Shown here in pieces: positions 1 to 8,745 of a DNA stretch of 64,000 nucleotides; within the stretch, counting starts at the first letter, position 1; each line of letters opens with the position of its first letter. Under the pieces are notes generated by a model. It saw nothing but the letters and a program-made list of their open reading frames with translations, did not search any database and was not told the DNA's origin. This DNA is from an uncultured Acinetobacter sp. (GTDB taxonomy: Bacteria > Pseudomonadota > Gammaproteobacteria > Pseudomonadales > Moraxellaceae), in NCBI RefSeq assembly GCF_947493735.1, contig NZ_CANLSL010000010.1, positions 1 to 64,000 on the forward strand. Direction: 5' to 3'. The translations under genes and the position numbers were made by a program.

Positions 1-248
1 ATTCAATCAATGAATATATATTCGATCAATCAACCAGTAAAAATCCACACAAGTTGTTCTTCTTTAACTCTTAATGATTTTCTCAATGATTCGTCACCAT
101 CAAGCTAGGTCGGCTATATTACTCTCTATCTCTAAAAAGTCAACTGAAATTACAGATAATTTTTAAACCTTCCCAATCAACCAAAAAATTTAACCATCAA
201 GCTAAATAACTGTTAATCAACAAGTTTTTATCCGCATCCCCGCCGGTA
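1..248 (-). other. Probable rRNA operon leader (16S gene just outside the window)
   Basis: No ORF is convincing here. Read on the minus strand, the stretch runs from a stringent-type promoter towards the window edge. Near its end (about 35-60) it contains CAACTTGTGTGG, which resembles the conserved leader sequence shortly before 16S rRNA in gammaproteobacteria (CTGTGTGGGCAC in E. coli). A boxA-like purine/T-rich stretch precedes it. The 16S gene itself is not in the window, so the call is an inference. The motif CCATCAAGCTA occurs twice (about 97 and 192). Confidence 0.6.
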
Positions 249-283
249 GGTGCGCATTCTACAGTATTTTAATCACCATGCAA
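249..283 (-). promoter_or_regulatory. Strong stringent-type promoter, probably rrn
   Basis: On the minus strand there is a -35 box TTGCAT (278-283), a 16-base spacer and a -10 box TAGAAT (256-261). It is directly followed by a GCGC discriminator, typical of rRNA and tRNA promoters under stringent control. It faces left, away from the DUF2520 gene, so it would drive a gene beyond position 1. Confidence 0.65.
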
Positions 284-321
284 GCCATTAATTTCATTTT
301 TTATTTTAAGTGTGTCTTTTT

Positions 322-1113
322 TCAGCAATCATCAACTCGCTTTTGAATTCCATCACTCATTAGCTGATACAGTTTTTTCCATTCCGTATTACTTTCTAAC
401 ATGCTTTGATGTATCTTCAATACCTGCTGATCCTTGCGTACAGCAGGTCCTGTTTGGTTATCAACTGCCCTACCATGCCTTAACTTTTCTGCAGTAGCAT
501 CAATAAGTGGTAACAACAAATCTACATCGACTTTTTTTCCATCTAAAATTTGCTGCGCAATGTCATAGCAATAATTACTGAAGTTACATGCAAATACTGC
601 GGCTAAATGCAACGACAAACGTTGCGCTGAATCATATTGATATACTTTCGAGCTAAATTTCTCTGCGAGTCGTTGCAACTGTGCCAATGAACTCTCATAT
701 CTTGCTTCAATAAAAAGCGGTGTGTTTTGCCAATCAATCTTTTGATCAAAACTAAAAGTTTGCAATGGATAAAACACGCCTGACTTCAATCCAAAATCGG
801 TTAGAACTCGAAGTGCAGTACTTCCCGATGTATGTGCAACCAAACCTTGAAATTGATTTTGAGAAAGTTTTTCTGCGACTTCTACGATTGCTGAATCATT
901 GACGCAAATCAACACAATATCTGAATCGCCAATTTGTGCTAGGTCATCAATCCCTTTTGCGTTCACTTGATTTGATAAAGTCTGTGCTTTTTGCAAGCTT
1001 CGGTTAAAGACGCTTTGAATTGTTTGATTTTGCTGATACAAATGTTGTGTAAGATGGGTTGCAACACGGCCTGTTCCAATAATAGAAATTGTGAATTGCT
1101 CTTGATCAGTCAT
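322..1113 (-). CDS. DUF2520 / Rossmann-fold NAD(P)-binding protein
   Basis: The 263-residue protein opens with a dinucleotide-binding fold (IIGTGRVATHL near residues 11-21) like the ProC/F420 oxidoreductase group. A DUF2520 C-terminal helical part follows (YPLQTFS near 145, then a run ending TGPAVRKD near 225). Proteins of this architecture are usually annotated as putative oxidoreductases of unknown substrate. An upstream in-frame ATG exists at 1137, but the ATG at 1113 has GAGAAAAG just before it and fits the family N-terminus. It is the last gene of a minus-strand run. The function is not established. Confidence 0.85.
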   Translation of the reverse strand: MTDQEQFTISIIGTGRVATHLTQHLYQQNQTIQSVFNRSLQKAQTLSNQVNAKGIDDLAQIGDSDIVLICVNDSAIVEVAEKLSQNQFQGLVAHTSGSTALRVLTDFGLKSGVFYPLQTFSFDQKIDWQNTPLFIEARYESSLAQLQRLAEKFSSKVYQYDSAQRLSLHLAAVFACNFSNYCYDIAQQILDGKKVDVDLLLPLIDATAEKLRHGRAVDNQTGPAVRKDQQVLKIHQSMLESNTEWKKLYQLMSDGIQKRVDDC

Positions 1114-1184
1114 TCTTTTCTCAAATCTCGTCAGCAAATTTTAATAATGCATTTTTCAATCAGTTCTTAATAATGAATCAATTC

Positions 1185-2228
1185 TTAATAGTATTGCCGC
1201 TTATATTTGGCATGCAAAAATGCAGGGATTAAACCGGTTAGAGCCGCTCGAATATCTTCACGCTCATTGATCAACTGATGCGAACCTTCTTCCAAAATCA
1301 ATGAAGTCTGCAAACGAAATTTTCGACGAATAAATTCATGGTTATAACGCCAATCCACCGTTTGATCGAGCGCACCTTGCGCCAGCCAAACAGGAATACG
1401 ACATGGTGGTCGGGCTTCCATCAAAGGCATCCACTTTGACAATGCCAATATCCAATCCATACTCATCGCACGAGGTTGCAAAGGATCTTGTAATCGAACA
1501 AAGCGTAGAAATTCAGGGTTATGGTTATTACGTTTAAACTTTCGAGGCACTTGGCGTCGAATCCGTCTAACGATACCTAATCCGACCGAATTGTGCCACC
1601 AAGAGCTTTTTGCAGGACGTATCAGCGGTGATAACAACAATACACGATCCACCAAAGGTTGTTGTCGATTTTCAGCATACTCTAATAAATGGTGCATCCA
1701 AATCGCACCACCTGTACTTTGTCCAATGCCATGCCACGGCTTAGGTAGGGATTTTGCGCCTTCAACGACTTCAGCAATACCATGTAGCACTTTTTGATAA
1801 TCATCAAAATCTTCAATCCCTGCCACAGTCCCATTACTCAGACCATGTCCAGGCAAATCAAAAGCTAGTACGCTAATGCCTTGCTCCAAAATTTCTTTGA
1901 TAATTGGCTGATAAATCCCGCTGTGTTCAAGATAACCATGTACCAACCAGACAGAGCCTTTTACTTCGCCTTGTTCATCTTCAGCAAATTTTGGTTCATA
2001 AACTTGAACATGAATACGATATTGATCAACTTCAACCACACCTTGCCAATGATAGCTATTCAGTTGATCAAGTGCATAAAGCCGTTGATAACCCTCAAGC
2101 ATTGGGTTGAGCAAAGTTGGCTCAGATAAATCCAAATGATTCAGTGCCTTTGGCGTTTCGATCGGATCGGGAATCGGTAAATCAGTTGCGCTGAGTAACA
2201 CAGGATTCATAAATGGAATATTCGCCAT
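1185..2228 (-). CDS. Alpha/beta hydrolase (monoacylglycerol lipase / lysophospholipase-like)
   Basis: The 347-residue serine hydrolase has an oxyanion segment VHGYLEHSG (about 96-104), DLPGHGLS (124-131) and the nucleophile elbow GIGQSTGG with Ser171. A late Asp (GALDQTVDW) and His (EGSHQLINE) complete the triad. It belongs to the Hydrolase_4 / serine aminopeptidase S33 group, so the likely substrate is a lipid ester, though the sequence does not show which. An N-terminal extension of about 60 residues precedes the core. Its ATG lies 2 bases after the stop of the YdcF-like gene, which implies cotranscription and probable translational coupling. Confidence 0.88.
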   Translation of the reverse strand: MANIPFMNPVLLSATDLPIPDPIETPKALNHLDLSEPTLLNPMLEGYQRLYALDQLNSYHWQGVVEVDQYRIHVQVYEPKFAEDEQGEVKGSVWLVHGYLEHSGIYQPIIKEILEQGISVLAFDLPGHGLSNGTVAGIEDFDDYQKVLHGIAEVVEGAKSLPKPWHGIGQSTGGAIWMHHLLEYAENRQQPLVDRVLLLSPLIRPAKSSWWHNSVGLGIVRRIRRQVPRKFKRNNHNPEFLRFVRLQDPLQPRAMSMDWILALSKWMPLMEARPPCRIPVWLAQGALDQTVDWRYNHEFIRRKFRLQTSLILEEGSHQLINEREDIRAALTGLIPAFLHAKYKRQYY

Positions 2229-2230
2229 AA

Positions 2231-3403
2231 TTAAGGAATCTCTCGGCAGTTACTTTCACCAAACCATACATCACGCATGGTGGCAAGGATTTCATAGGTT
2301 GCACGTCGACTGTGCATTAGATTTTGTTTGCTTGGTTGCCACTCGGTCAACATATTTGGTAATGGTGCAATTACAGGAATTGTCGCAATGCCATTGATCG
2401 CAAATAATCGCTTTGCTCTCGCCATATGATAAGCATCGGTCACTAAAAACACGGTCGGCGCACCCCCCTGCTTTTGTAATAATAATGAGCTGAATCGGGT
2501 ATTTTCACAGGTATTCATACTGCGATTTTCTAAGAATTGCGCATGAATCTGATGCTGTTCGAGCCACTTCTGCATATAAGGTGCTTCAACACCACTCAAG
2601 ACTATTGGTAAATTGTGACTTTGATAGACTTCCACAGCTTGTTCTAATCGCTTTTTGGTATACGCATTAACGACAATTTCACCTTTCTTCTCGCCACTGG
2701 TCAAGCCACCACCGAGAATCACGATAGCATGCGGTTGATGTGCAGGGCGTTGATAGATAAATGGCGCTTGGACTTGGGATGCTTGTGTGGTGTCATTTTC
2801 AAGTTGAATCTTTGTCGATTCATCTGTTAGAAATTGACGATATTGTTCAAATAAAGATTGATTTTCATCACTCATCACATCTTCAAATAAGGCTTCAATA
2901 TCTAGCGCATTATTGCTATCTATATTGCTATTATTAAGTGCAGATTTGGTATCGCTTAGTGCAGAATTATAATTTTGATCTGCGTTTACATCTAATTCAA
3001 TATTAGATTTGAGCGTATTGTCAGAAAAAATTTGAAGTTGGTAATTCAGTTCATCTTGTTTTTGCTCTGCAATCATTTTCAACAATAAGTTATAGCGTTG
3101 CTGTAATTGCAAAAATTTGGACGCATCATTCTGATCTAAGCTTTGATTCACTTCGGCAAGATAAGCTTGTCGTGCCACCCACTCTTTCGAACCAGGTTCA
3201 AGCTCATTCTCGGCACTAAGCTGTCCATTTTTCTGACTCTCAGCCGCTACTGGATCAACTTCTTGACTAACAAAGCGATCCAACAGCCACAAGCCACTTT
3301 TGGCATAATATGGGCTATAAACAAAAGCAATAAGCAAAATGAGGATAACCGACAAACCAATCACCCAATACATCATACTTTTTAGCTTCGCTAGTTTTAC
3401 CAT
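2231..3403 (-). CDS. YdcF/SanA-like DUF218 envelope protein
   Basis: The 390-residue protein starts with a single membrane helix (about residues 10-30). A long, polar Q/N/D-rich region (about 50-215) follows, and then a DUF218 domain beginning at IVILGGGL (about 228). The domain motifs LSGVEAP, ENRSMNTCENTRFS and VTDAYHMARA are all present. DUF218 proteins (ElyC, SanA, YdcF) are tied to envelope integrity and polyprenyl-carrier metabolism, but this member's substrate is unknown. The roughly 165-residue spacer is much longer than in E. coli SanA. RBS AGGAAT sits before the ATG. It is cotranscribed with the hydrolase downstream. Confidence 0.85.
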   Translation of the reverse strand: MVKLAKLKSMMYWVIGLSVILILLIAFVYSPYYAKSGLWLLDRFVSQEVDPVAAESQKNGQLSAENELEPGSKEWVARQAYLAEVNQSLDQNDASKFLQLQQRYNLLLKMIAEQKQDELNYQLQIFSDNTLKSNIELDVNADQNYNSALSDTKSALNNSNIDSNNALDIEALFEDVMSDENQSLFEQYRQFLTDESTKIQLENDTTQASQVQAPFIYQRPAHQPHAIVILGGGLTSGEKKGEIVVNAYTKKRLEQAVEVYQSHNLPIVLSGVEAPYMQKWLEQHQIHAQFLENRSMNTCENTRFSSLLLQKQGGAPTVFLVTDAYHMARAKRLFAINGIATIPVIAPLPNMLTEWQPSKQNLMHSRRATYEILATMRDVWFGESNCREIP

Positions 3404-3446
3404 AGATTCCTATTTATCGTGTTTCAAAAGGTTTCATGCAAATCAA

Positions 3447-4517
3447 TCATTGATAATGTGCTTGGATTGTACCATCTTCACCCAATAATACGGGTTCAGG
3501 CTCAAGACGAATAGCAAATTTTTGATAGATATCGTGTTGAATGTGTTGATAAGTGTTCTTTACATCCTGTTGATCGGCGATTGCATAATTCACTAGAACC
3601 AATGCCTGACGCTCAAACATACCCACCGAACCAAGCCGTTTCCCCTTCCAACCTGCTTGCTCAATGAGCCAACCCGCTGCGACTTTGATCGATGTATCAA
3701 CTTGATCTGCTAATTTATAATGTGGGGCATTCGGGTGCTTCTTAATAAACTCGGCAAACTGTGTTGCATCCAAAACTGGATTTTTAAAAAAACTGCCTGT
3801 ATTTGGAAATTCTTTTGGATCAGGGAGTTTCGCTTGGCGAATCGCTACAATCGCATCAAATAATTTTTTTGGTGTTGGCGCATCACCAACTCGCTGTCCC
3901 ACATCAGCATAATTTAGTTTCAGTTCTGCTTTTTTTAATAGTCGAAAACTGACCGCATAAACGATATATCGCCCTGCATTGCGTTTAAACAGACTATCTC
4001 GATAAGCAAATTGGCACTCGTCTGCGTGGAAAATGACATGGCATTTTTGGATTAAATCATATGCCCAAATCTGTTCAATAAACTCACCAACCTCAACACC
4101 ATAGGCACCAATATTCTGAATTGGCGATGCGCCGACACAGCCTGGAATCAGCGCTAGATTCTCTAATCCATGATAGCCATTTTCACAGCACCAGCGTACA
4201 AACTCGTGCCAATTTTCGCCTGCTTGAACTTTGAGTAGCACTGTATTTTCAGTATCTTCAACAATTTCTTTGCCTATGTTTTGCATATGTACAGTCAAAG
4301 TCTGCATTTTTGCAGGAAGCACAATATTGCTACCACCAGACAACACAAAAATTGATAATTTTTCTGTTTCGGCAAATTCAATAATCGCTTCGATTTGATC
4401 AATATCAGTCATTGCAAAGTAATGACTACTTTGCGACTGTAACGCCAGTGTATTAAAAGGGCTGAGATCAAACTGTTGTTGTATATTTAGACTGATATTA
4501 TGCTGTGTTGAAGTCAC
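3447..4517 (-). CDS. murB: UDP-N-acetylenolpyruvoylglucosamine reductase
   Basis: MurB uses NADPH to reduce UDP-GlcNAc-enolpyruvate to UDP-MurNAc, the second committed step of peptidoglycan precursor synthesis in the cytoplasm. The 356-residue length fits type I MurB. Visible motifs are the FAD-binding LSGGSNIVL (about 59-67), GCVGASPIQNIGAYGVE (about 126-142), the catalytic Ser in NTGSFFKNP (about 240) and the C-terminal EPEPVLLG carrying the catalytic Glu. The start is GTG at 4517 with TTTGGA upstream. It sits between the tyrosine phosphatase and the YdcF-like gene, all on the same strand. Confidence 0.96.
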   Translation of the reverse strand: MTSTQHNISLNIQQQFDLSPFNTLALQSQSSHYFAMTDIDQIEAIIEFAETEKLSIFVLSGGSNIVLPAKMQTLTVHMQNIGKEIVEDTENTVLLKVQAGENWHEFVRWCCENGYHGLENLALIPGCVGASPIQNIGAYGVEVGEFIEQIWAYDLIQKCHVIFHADECQFAYRDSLFKRNAGRYIVYAVSFRLLKKAELKLNYADVGQRVGDAPTPKKLFDAIVAIRQAKLPDPKEFPNTGSFFKNPVLDATQFAEFIKKHPNAPHYKLADQVDTSIKVAAGWLIEQAGWKGKRLGSVGMFERQALVLVNYAIADQQDVKNTYQHIQHDIYQKFAIRLEPEPVLLGEDGTIQAHYQ

Positions 4518-4601
4518 TGATTTTCCAAATAATGCTGAATAAAGTGGATATAAATATCTATACCATATCTTAAGTCATATCTAAGCCATATTTATGATGT
4601 T

Positions 4602-5141
4602 TTAACCAATACCTTGCGAGCGCCAATATCGCACCCACGCTTCACTGCTTGATTCACACTGCGCAATCACTCGTTCAAAACCATCCGCCCCACCATAATA
4701 TGGATCGGGTAAAGCTTGCTTTGGATAGACTGCATCATGCGCACTCATTAAAGCAACTTTTACATTCATTTGATCTGAATTCACTTGGTCTGCTTGCGCT
4801 TTCAAACGCAGAATATCAGCATAATTCTCATGATCCATTGCCAAGATAAGATCAAAATCTTGAAAATCAGCCAATTGTAACTGCCTTGCTCGTAAGTGAC
4901 TCAAATCATAACCATGTGCAAGTGCATGACGCTGACTGCGTGAGTCAGGTGCTTTATTCGGATGATAATTACTGGTGCCTGCCGAATCAACTTGTATATT
5001 TAAGCCTGCACGTAGAGCGTGTTGTTGCAGTATGACTTCTGCGGTCGGTGAACGACAAATATTACCCAAACACACGCAGAGTACCCTATACGGTATAGTC
5101 GTGTGCGAAGTACGGCTAAATTGATCTAATGATTTCGACAT
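4602..5141 (-). CDS. Low-molecular-weight protein-tyrosine phosphatase
   Basis: The P-loop CLGNICRSP (C-x5-R-S) lies near residue 24 of the 179-residue form, and the general-acid Asp is in LPDPYYGG near the C-terminus, as in all LMW-PTPs. Such enzymes remove phosphate from tyrosine in cytosolic proteins. Members linked to a Wzc-type kinase control capsule export, but no kinase gene is near here, so this looks like the stand-alone housekeeping type. The ATG at 5141 is preferred over an upstream TTG at 5210. No good RBS is visible for either. Confidence 0.9.
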   Translation of the reverse strand: MSKSLDQFSRTSHTTIPYRVLCVCLGNICRSPTAEVILQQHALRAGLNIQVDSAGTSNYHPNKAPDSRSQRHALAHGYDLSHLRARQLQLADFQDFDLILAMDHENYADILRLKAQADQVNSDQMNVKVALMSAHDAVYPKQALPDPYYGGADGFERVIAQCESSSEAWVRYWRSQGIG

Positions 5142-5298
5142 AGCAAGTTTTGAAATAGTGGTTGTGACATAGATGGCTTTGAGATAAAAGCTTTTAACAT
5201 AACAACCCAAAAGTAAAATTAATGATGCGCTATGATGCCAAAGCGACGCATGCTACATTAACAAAATCATGGACAATACAAAAGTTTCAGGACGAAAA

Positions 5299-6447
5299 AT
5301 GTCAGGATTTGCCTTTCAAACTGTTGCGAATTTGATCGTTGGGATTGATAGTTTATCTCAAATGAATGAAGAATGTCGCAGGCTCAATATGTCCATTATC
5401 TTGGTCGTGACTGATCACGGTCTAGTTGCGCAAGGCATCGCCAAACAAGTCACTGATCAACTTCAGATGGATTATCAGCTCTATACTGATGTGCAAGCTG
5501 ATCCGCCTGAGCATGTCGTGTTGTCTGCTGTTGAGTTTGCTAAACAAGCCAAAGTCGATGGTATTATCGGACTTGGTGGTGGTAGTGCAATGGATGTTGC
5601 CAAACTCATTGCGGTACTTGCCCATCCTCAGCAAACACAGTCGTTACAAAGCATGTATGGGGTCAATCAAGTCCAAGCACCTCGTCTACCCTTAATTCAG
5701 ATTCCAACCACTGCAGGTACTGGATCAGAGGTAACACCGATCGCAATTGTCACCACTGGCGAAACGACGAAGTCTGGTGTGGTTTCACCGATTCTTTATG
5801 CGGATACTGCAATTCTCGATGCACGACTGACTGCGAATCTCCCTGCGCACATTACGGCAGCAACAGGTATTGATGCGATGGTACATGCCATCGAAGCTTA
5901 CACCTCAAAACTAAAGAAAAACCCATATTCCGATCTACTCGCCATTCAGTCGCTAAAATTGCTCAATCAAGCCTTGCCCGTGGCACTGAAATTTCCACAA
6001 GACCTAGAAGCACGTCAGCAAATGCTGTTTGGCGCGATGCTTGCAGGTCAAGCCTTTGCCAATGCACCAGTCGCAGCTGTTCATGCACTTGCCTATCCGC
6101 TTGGTGGGCATTGTCACCTTTCTCATGGACATAGTAATGCCCTAGTCTTGTGTGAGATTTTAAAATTTAATGCACCAGTGGCTGAAACGCTGTATGCAGA
6201 GATCATGCAAGCGCTTAACTCATCTGCAAATGGCTCAATATCTGAACTCTGCCAACAATTCATCACCCACATGCAAACCATCTGTGCACAAAGCGGTTTA
6301 AAATTAAAACTCTCCGAACTCGGTATCGCAGAAGACTTATTAGCATCACTGGCAAAAGATTCTATGCTTCAAACCCGATTGCTACACAACAATCCACGTG
6401 AGCTCAGCGAAGCCGATGCTTTCGCCATTTATCAAGCTGTGTTTTAA
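5299..6447 (+). CDS. Iron-containing alcohol dehydrogenase
   Basis: This is a group III (Fe-ADH) NAD(P)-dependent dehydrogenase of 382 residues. It has GIGLGGGSAMDVAK (nucleotide binding, about 86-99), IPTTAGTGSEVTPIA (about 134-148) and metal-ligand histidines in DAMVHAIEAY, HALAYPLGGHCHLSHG. The substrate cannot be named from sequence. The ATG at 5299 has AGGACG upstream and gives the family length; an ATG at 5269 would add 10 residues without an RBS. The last codons and the stop lie inside a 21-bp tandem repeat. An HxlR-type regulator follows downstream. Confidence 0.9.
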   Translation: MSGFAFQTVANLIVGIDSLSQMNEECRRLNMSIILVVTDHGLVAQGIAKQVTDQLQMDYQLYTDVQADPPEHVVLSAVEFAKQAKVDGIIGLGGGSAMDVAKLIAVLAHPQQTQSLQSMYGVNQVQAPRLPLIQIPTTAGTGSEVTPIAIVTTGETTKSGVVSPILYADTAILDARLTANLPAHITAATGIDAMVHAIEAYTSKLKKNPYSDLLAIQSLKLLNQALPVALKFPQDLEARQQMLFGAMLAGQAFANAPVAAVHALAYPLGGHCHLSHGHSNALVLCEILKFNAPVAETLYAEIMQALNSSANGSISELCQQFITHMQTICAQSGLKLKLSELGIAEDLLASLAKDSMLQTRLLHNNPRELSEADAFAIYQAVF

Positions 6448-6516
6448 GCTGAATAAGCTGTGTTTTAAGCTGAATAAGTTAACTTTTAGCAGAATAAGTT
6501 GTTTATTGAGCTGAAA
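6434..6516 (+). repeat. About 21-bp tandem repeat, 2 exact plus 2 degenerate units
   Basis: Unit 1 (6434-6454) and unit 2 (6455-6475) are identical and start AAGCTGTGTTTTAAG. Units 3 (6476-6495) and 4 (6496-6516) are diverged but keep AAGTT...GAA. Unit 1 contains the last codons and stop of the alcohol dehydrogenase gene, so the array is probably a duplication of its 3' end. Confidence 0.8.
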
Positions 6517-6628
6517 TAGCCACTTGATCTAAGCTCAGTGTAAGATTTGGCAATAGCAGTATATTTTGCATCATGTTAATATTTTTTTAGTAGTTAATCA
6601 TTTAGTAATAAGTAGTCAAGGCATCACT

Positions 6629-7117
6629 ATGACCAAGAAAATCGTGAATGACACCTGCCCTGTTGCACGCAGTCTATCCGTCTTTGGCGATACGTGGAGT
6701 ATCCTGATTCTGCGTGATGCGCATGCAGGGTTTACACGTTTTGATCAATTTCGTAAGCGTTTGAACATTGCCCCGACGATGCTCACCAAACGCCTCAATG
6801 ATTTAGTGGAAGATGGTTTGTTGACTAAATGTCGCTACTCAGACAATCCACCTCGTGAAGAATATTTGCTCACACAAGCAGGGCGAGATTTTTTACCGAT
6901 TCTATTTGTGATTGCCGATTGGGGACGCAAACATATTCCACATCAAAATCCTGATCTTATGGCTCAGTTCTATGATGAAAAACAAGGTACAGCGATCGAG
7001 CCTGTGGTGATTGATCAACAAACTGGCGCAGCAATCGGAACACGGAAGATTTTAATCAAACAAGGTAAATCTGAACTCAGCGCTGAACAAATGCTTGCGG
7101 AAAAAACAAAAACCTAA
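6629..7117 (+). CDS. HxlR-family transcriptional regulator
   Basis: The 162-residue winged-helix protein has the HxlR signature: CPVARSLSVFGDTWSILILRD at the N-terminus with its conserved Cys (about residue 9), then FDQFRKRLNIAPTMLTKRLN and the wing YSDNPPREEYLLT. Members of this group are redox- or aldehyde-responsive DNA-binding regulators, usually acting on adjacent oxidoreductase genes. The upstream alcohol dehydrogenase is therefore a possible target (inference). The start ATG at 6629 matches the family N-terminus; the in-frame ATG at 6566 would add an AT-rich leader. A C-terminal tail of about 50 residues follows the domain. Confidence 0.88.
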   Translation: MTKKIVNDTCPVARSLSVFGDTWSILILRDAHAGFTRFDQFRKRLNIAPTMLTKRLNDLVEDGLLTKCRYSDNPPREEYLLTQAGRDFLPILFVIADWGRKHIPHQNPDLMAQFYDEKQGTAIEPVVIDQQTGAAIGTRKILIKQGKSELSAEQMLAEKTKT

Positions 7118-7347
7118 ATTCGCTAAAGTGGAGGTGATATAAAGTGGTTGTTAAGTTTTGTAAAACAGCGTTATTGTCATCAAAGTGTCAAGTTGGTTAC
7201 TTAATATAGGCATCACAACTTGATAACAATAATTTTAATTTTTGATGATGTTTAAACGACATCAAACTATAAAAATAACAAGTGAATAAACCGAAGGATT
7301 GTGAATAATCCATAGGATGAGAGTGCAGACAGAATTAAAACGATATT
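7118..7347. other. Intergenic, no gene; possible untranslated transcript
   Basis: No ORF is supported between the HxlR stop and the terminator at 7348. The stretch holds small dyads such as GGATTGTGAATAATCC (about 7296-7311) and a weak promoter-like TTGATA near 7220. It may be a long 3' UTR or a small RNA ending at the terminator. Confidence 0.4.
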
Positions 7348-7387
7348 AAACCAATCAACTTTTAACCTGAGTTGATTGGTTTTTTAT
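7348..7387 (+). terminator. Rho-independent terminator
   Basis: The stem AACCAATCAAC / GTTGATTGGTT is followed on the plus strand by a run of T. It lies about 230 bases after the HxlR stop codon, which is unusually far. Confidence 0.85.
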
Positions 7388-7420
7388 TTCTATATTTTTT
7401 CGATATTTCAAAACATCAAA

Positions 7421-7450
7421 ATAAAAAGCACCACTGATGTGATGCTTTCC
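7421..7450 (-). terminator. Rho-independent terminator for dps
   Basis: The stem AAAGCA(C)...(G)ATGCTTT is followed on the minus strand by TTTTTATTTT. It is about 50 bases downstream of the dps stop. Confidence 0.75.
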
Positions 7451-7502
7451 AAAATATCTAACCTGAATATCTAAAATCTAAGAGATTTGAATTTTTGAAA
7501 AA

Positions 7503-7976
7503 TTAACCTAAAAATGCAGTGTACATCCAAACTAATTTTTCTTGTTCTTGCACATATTCAGTCACAAGATCGGCTGATCCTTGATCGTCCACTCCTTCTG
7601 CAGCTTCGGCAACCGTACGTTGCTCTTCGATCAAAGCTTGCAAACCAGATACTAAGCCTTTCACACATGCTTTTCCATCGTGAACATTTTTATCTTCTTT
7701 GATCGATGCATTTTCAGAGAAATCTGAATACGCATGCAGTGGCACACCGCCAAGCGTCAAAATACGTTCTGCAATTTCATCAATTTGAAGCTGTAAATCT
7801 GTATAAAGCTCTTCAAATTTTTCATGTAGAGAGAAAAAGTGCTCGCCTTTCACATTCCAGTGATAGCCACGCACGTTAATATAAAAAATATGATAGCTAG
7901 ATAAAAGGTTATTTAATTTTTTAATAATTTCTGTCATGTCTTTTTTTTCAAGACCGATTTGATTGGTATTTGCCAT
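7503..7976 (-). CDS. dps: Dps-family ferritin-like DNA protection protein
   Basis: Dps dodecamers oxidise ferrous iron with H2O2, store it and coat DNA under stress. The 157-residue protein has the Dps ferroxidase pattern: His in YHWNVKGEHF (about 39-48) and LHEKFEELYTDLQLQIDEIAERI with the Asp and Glu ligands. A short Lys-containing N-terminal tail (about 20 residues) precedes helix A and may contribute to DNA binding. RBS AAGGAAG sits 7 bases before the ATG. It is monocistronic, with its own terminator. The upstream 250 bases are AT-rich and may carry an OxyR-type promoter, but no operator could be defined by eye. Confidence 0.92.
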   Translation of the reverse strand: MANTNQIGLEKKDMTEIIKKLNNLLSSYHIFYINVRGYHWNVKGEHFFSLHEKFEELYTDLQLQIDEIAERILTLGGVPLHAYSDFSENASIKEDKNVHDGKACVKGLVSGLQALIEEQRTVAEAAEGVDDQGSADLVTEYVQEQEKLVWMYTAFLG

Positions 7977-8232
7977 GTGATTTGTCTTCCTTTAATCAAA
8001 AAAATTTAATTTAAAAATTTTTGATATATTCAGTGCCAACTCAAAGTTTCTTTTGCAAATTTAAAGTTGCAAGACTGAAAAGCACTAAACAGATCATCAA
8101 CTTATGCAAACTATGATAACAAATCCAAATGTATTGTGTGTGTCAATTGACAGCGGTTTATTTTCAAATTGTTAATATATCTTTTAAAAGAATTATCCAT
8201 GTCAGCAAATGTAGCGTAGAAGCACATATTGC

Positions 8233-8727
8233 TCAAAATGACAGCATCAAAACTGCTTTTGGTACATTATTTTTCCAGTCATTGCGAAGTGTTGGTAAAT
8301 AAAATTTTGCCCCAATTTCAACCAATTCTGTATCTAAATAGCTGTGTATTGCAAGTAAGAATACGAAGTCACCATGTAATTGATTCAGTCGGCTTTGCTG
8401 TTGTTGATGGTTTCTACGCGCTTGTTGCGCTTGCTTGACCAGTTGGTTAGCAGATTCACGATTTTTCAGTTTTGTCAGAGCTGTTAGGCGTAGCTCAACG
8501 GTCGCCCACTCCTGAATAAATCGTTTAAAGATCTCAAAATCCGACTGCGTACTTTCCCAAGTAATGGTGTCGATCTGATCTGCATCATCAGGTAAAACGG
8601 GCAATAGCAAATCCATGGTGCTCGGAAAAATTTTCTTAAAATTCATCATAAACTTCACAGCGTCGTCGCTTGGATAATCTGAAAATTCAATCGACTTTTG
8701 CTGATCTGTTAAAAAAATTTTAAACAT
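8233..8727 (-). CDS. Conserved hypothetical protein, cytosolic
   Basis: The gene encodes 164 residues with no signal peptide or membrane helix. The N-terminus MFKIFLTDQQKSIEFSDYP suggests beta strands. The C-terminal half is helical and rich in Gln/Arg (QAQQARRNHQQQQSRLNQL), likely a coiled coil. I do not recognise a family. The ATG at 8727 has AGG upstream; an in-frame TTG at 8745 is less likely. It stands alone between dps and the tmk run. Confidence 0.7.
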   Translation of the reverse strand: MFKIFLTDQQKSIEFSDYPSDDAVKFMMNFKKIFPSTMDLLLPVLPDDADQIDTITWESTQSDFEIFKRFIQEWATVELRLTALTKLKNRESANQLVKQAQQARRNHQQQQSRLNQLHGDFVFLLAIHSYLDTELVEIGAKFYLPTLRNDWKNNVPKAVLMLSF

Positions 8728-8745
8728 GTATGGGCCTAAGTTCAA

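Noticed and set aside
312..497. 61-residue plus-strand ORF opposite DUF2520
   Set aside because: It is a shadow of the DUF2520 gene on minus; no RBS or family.
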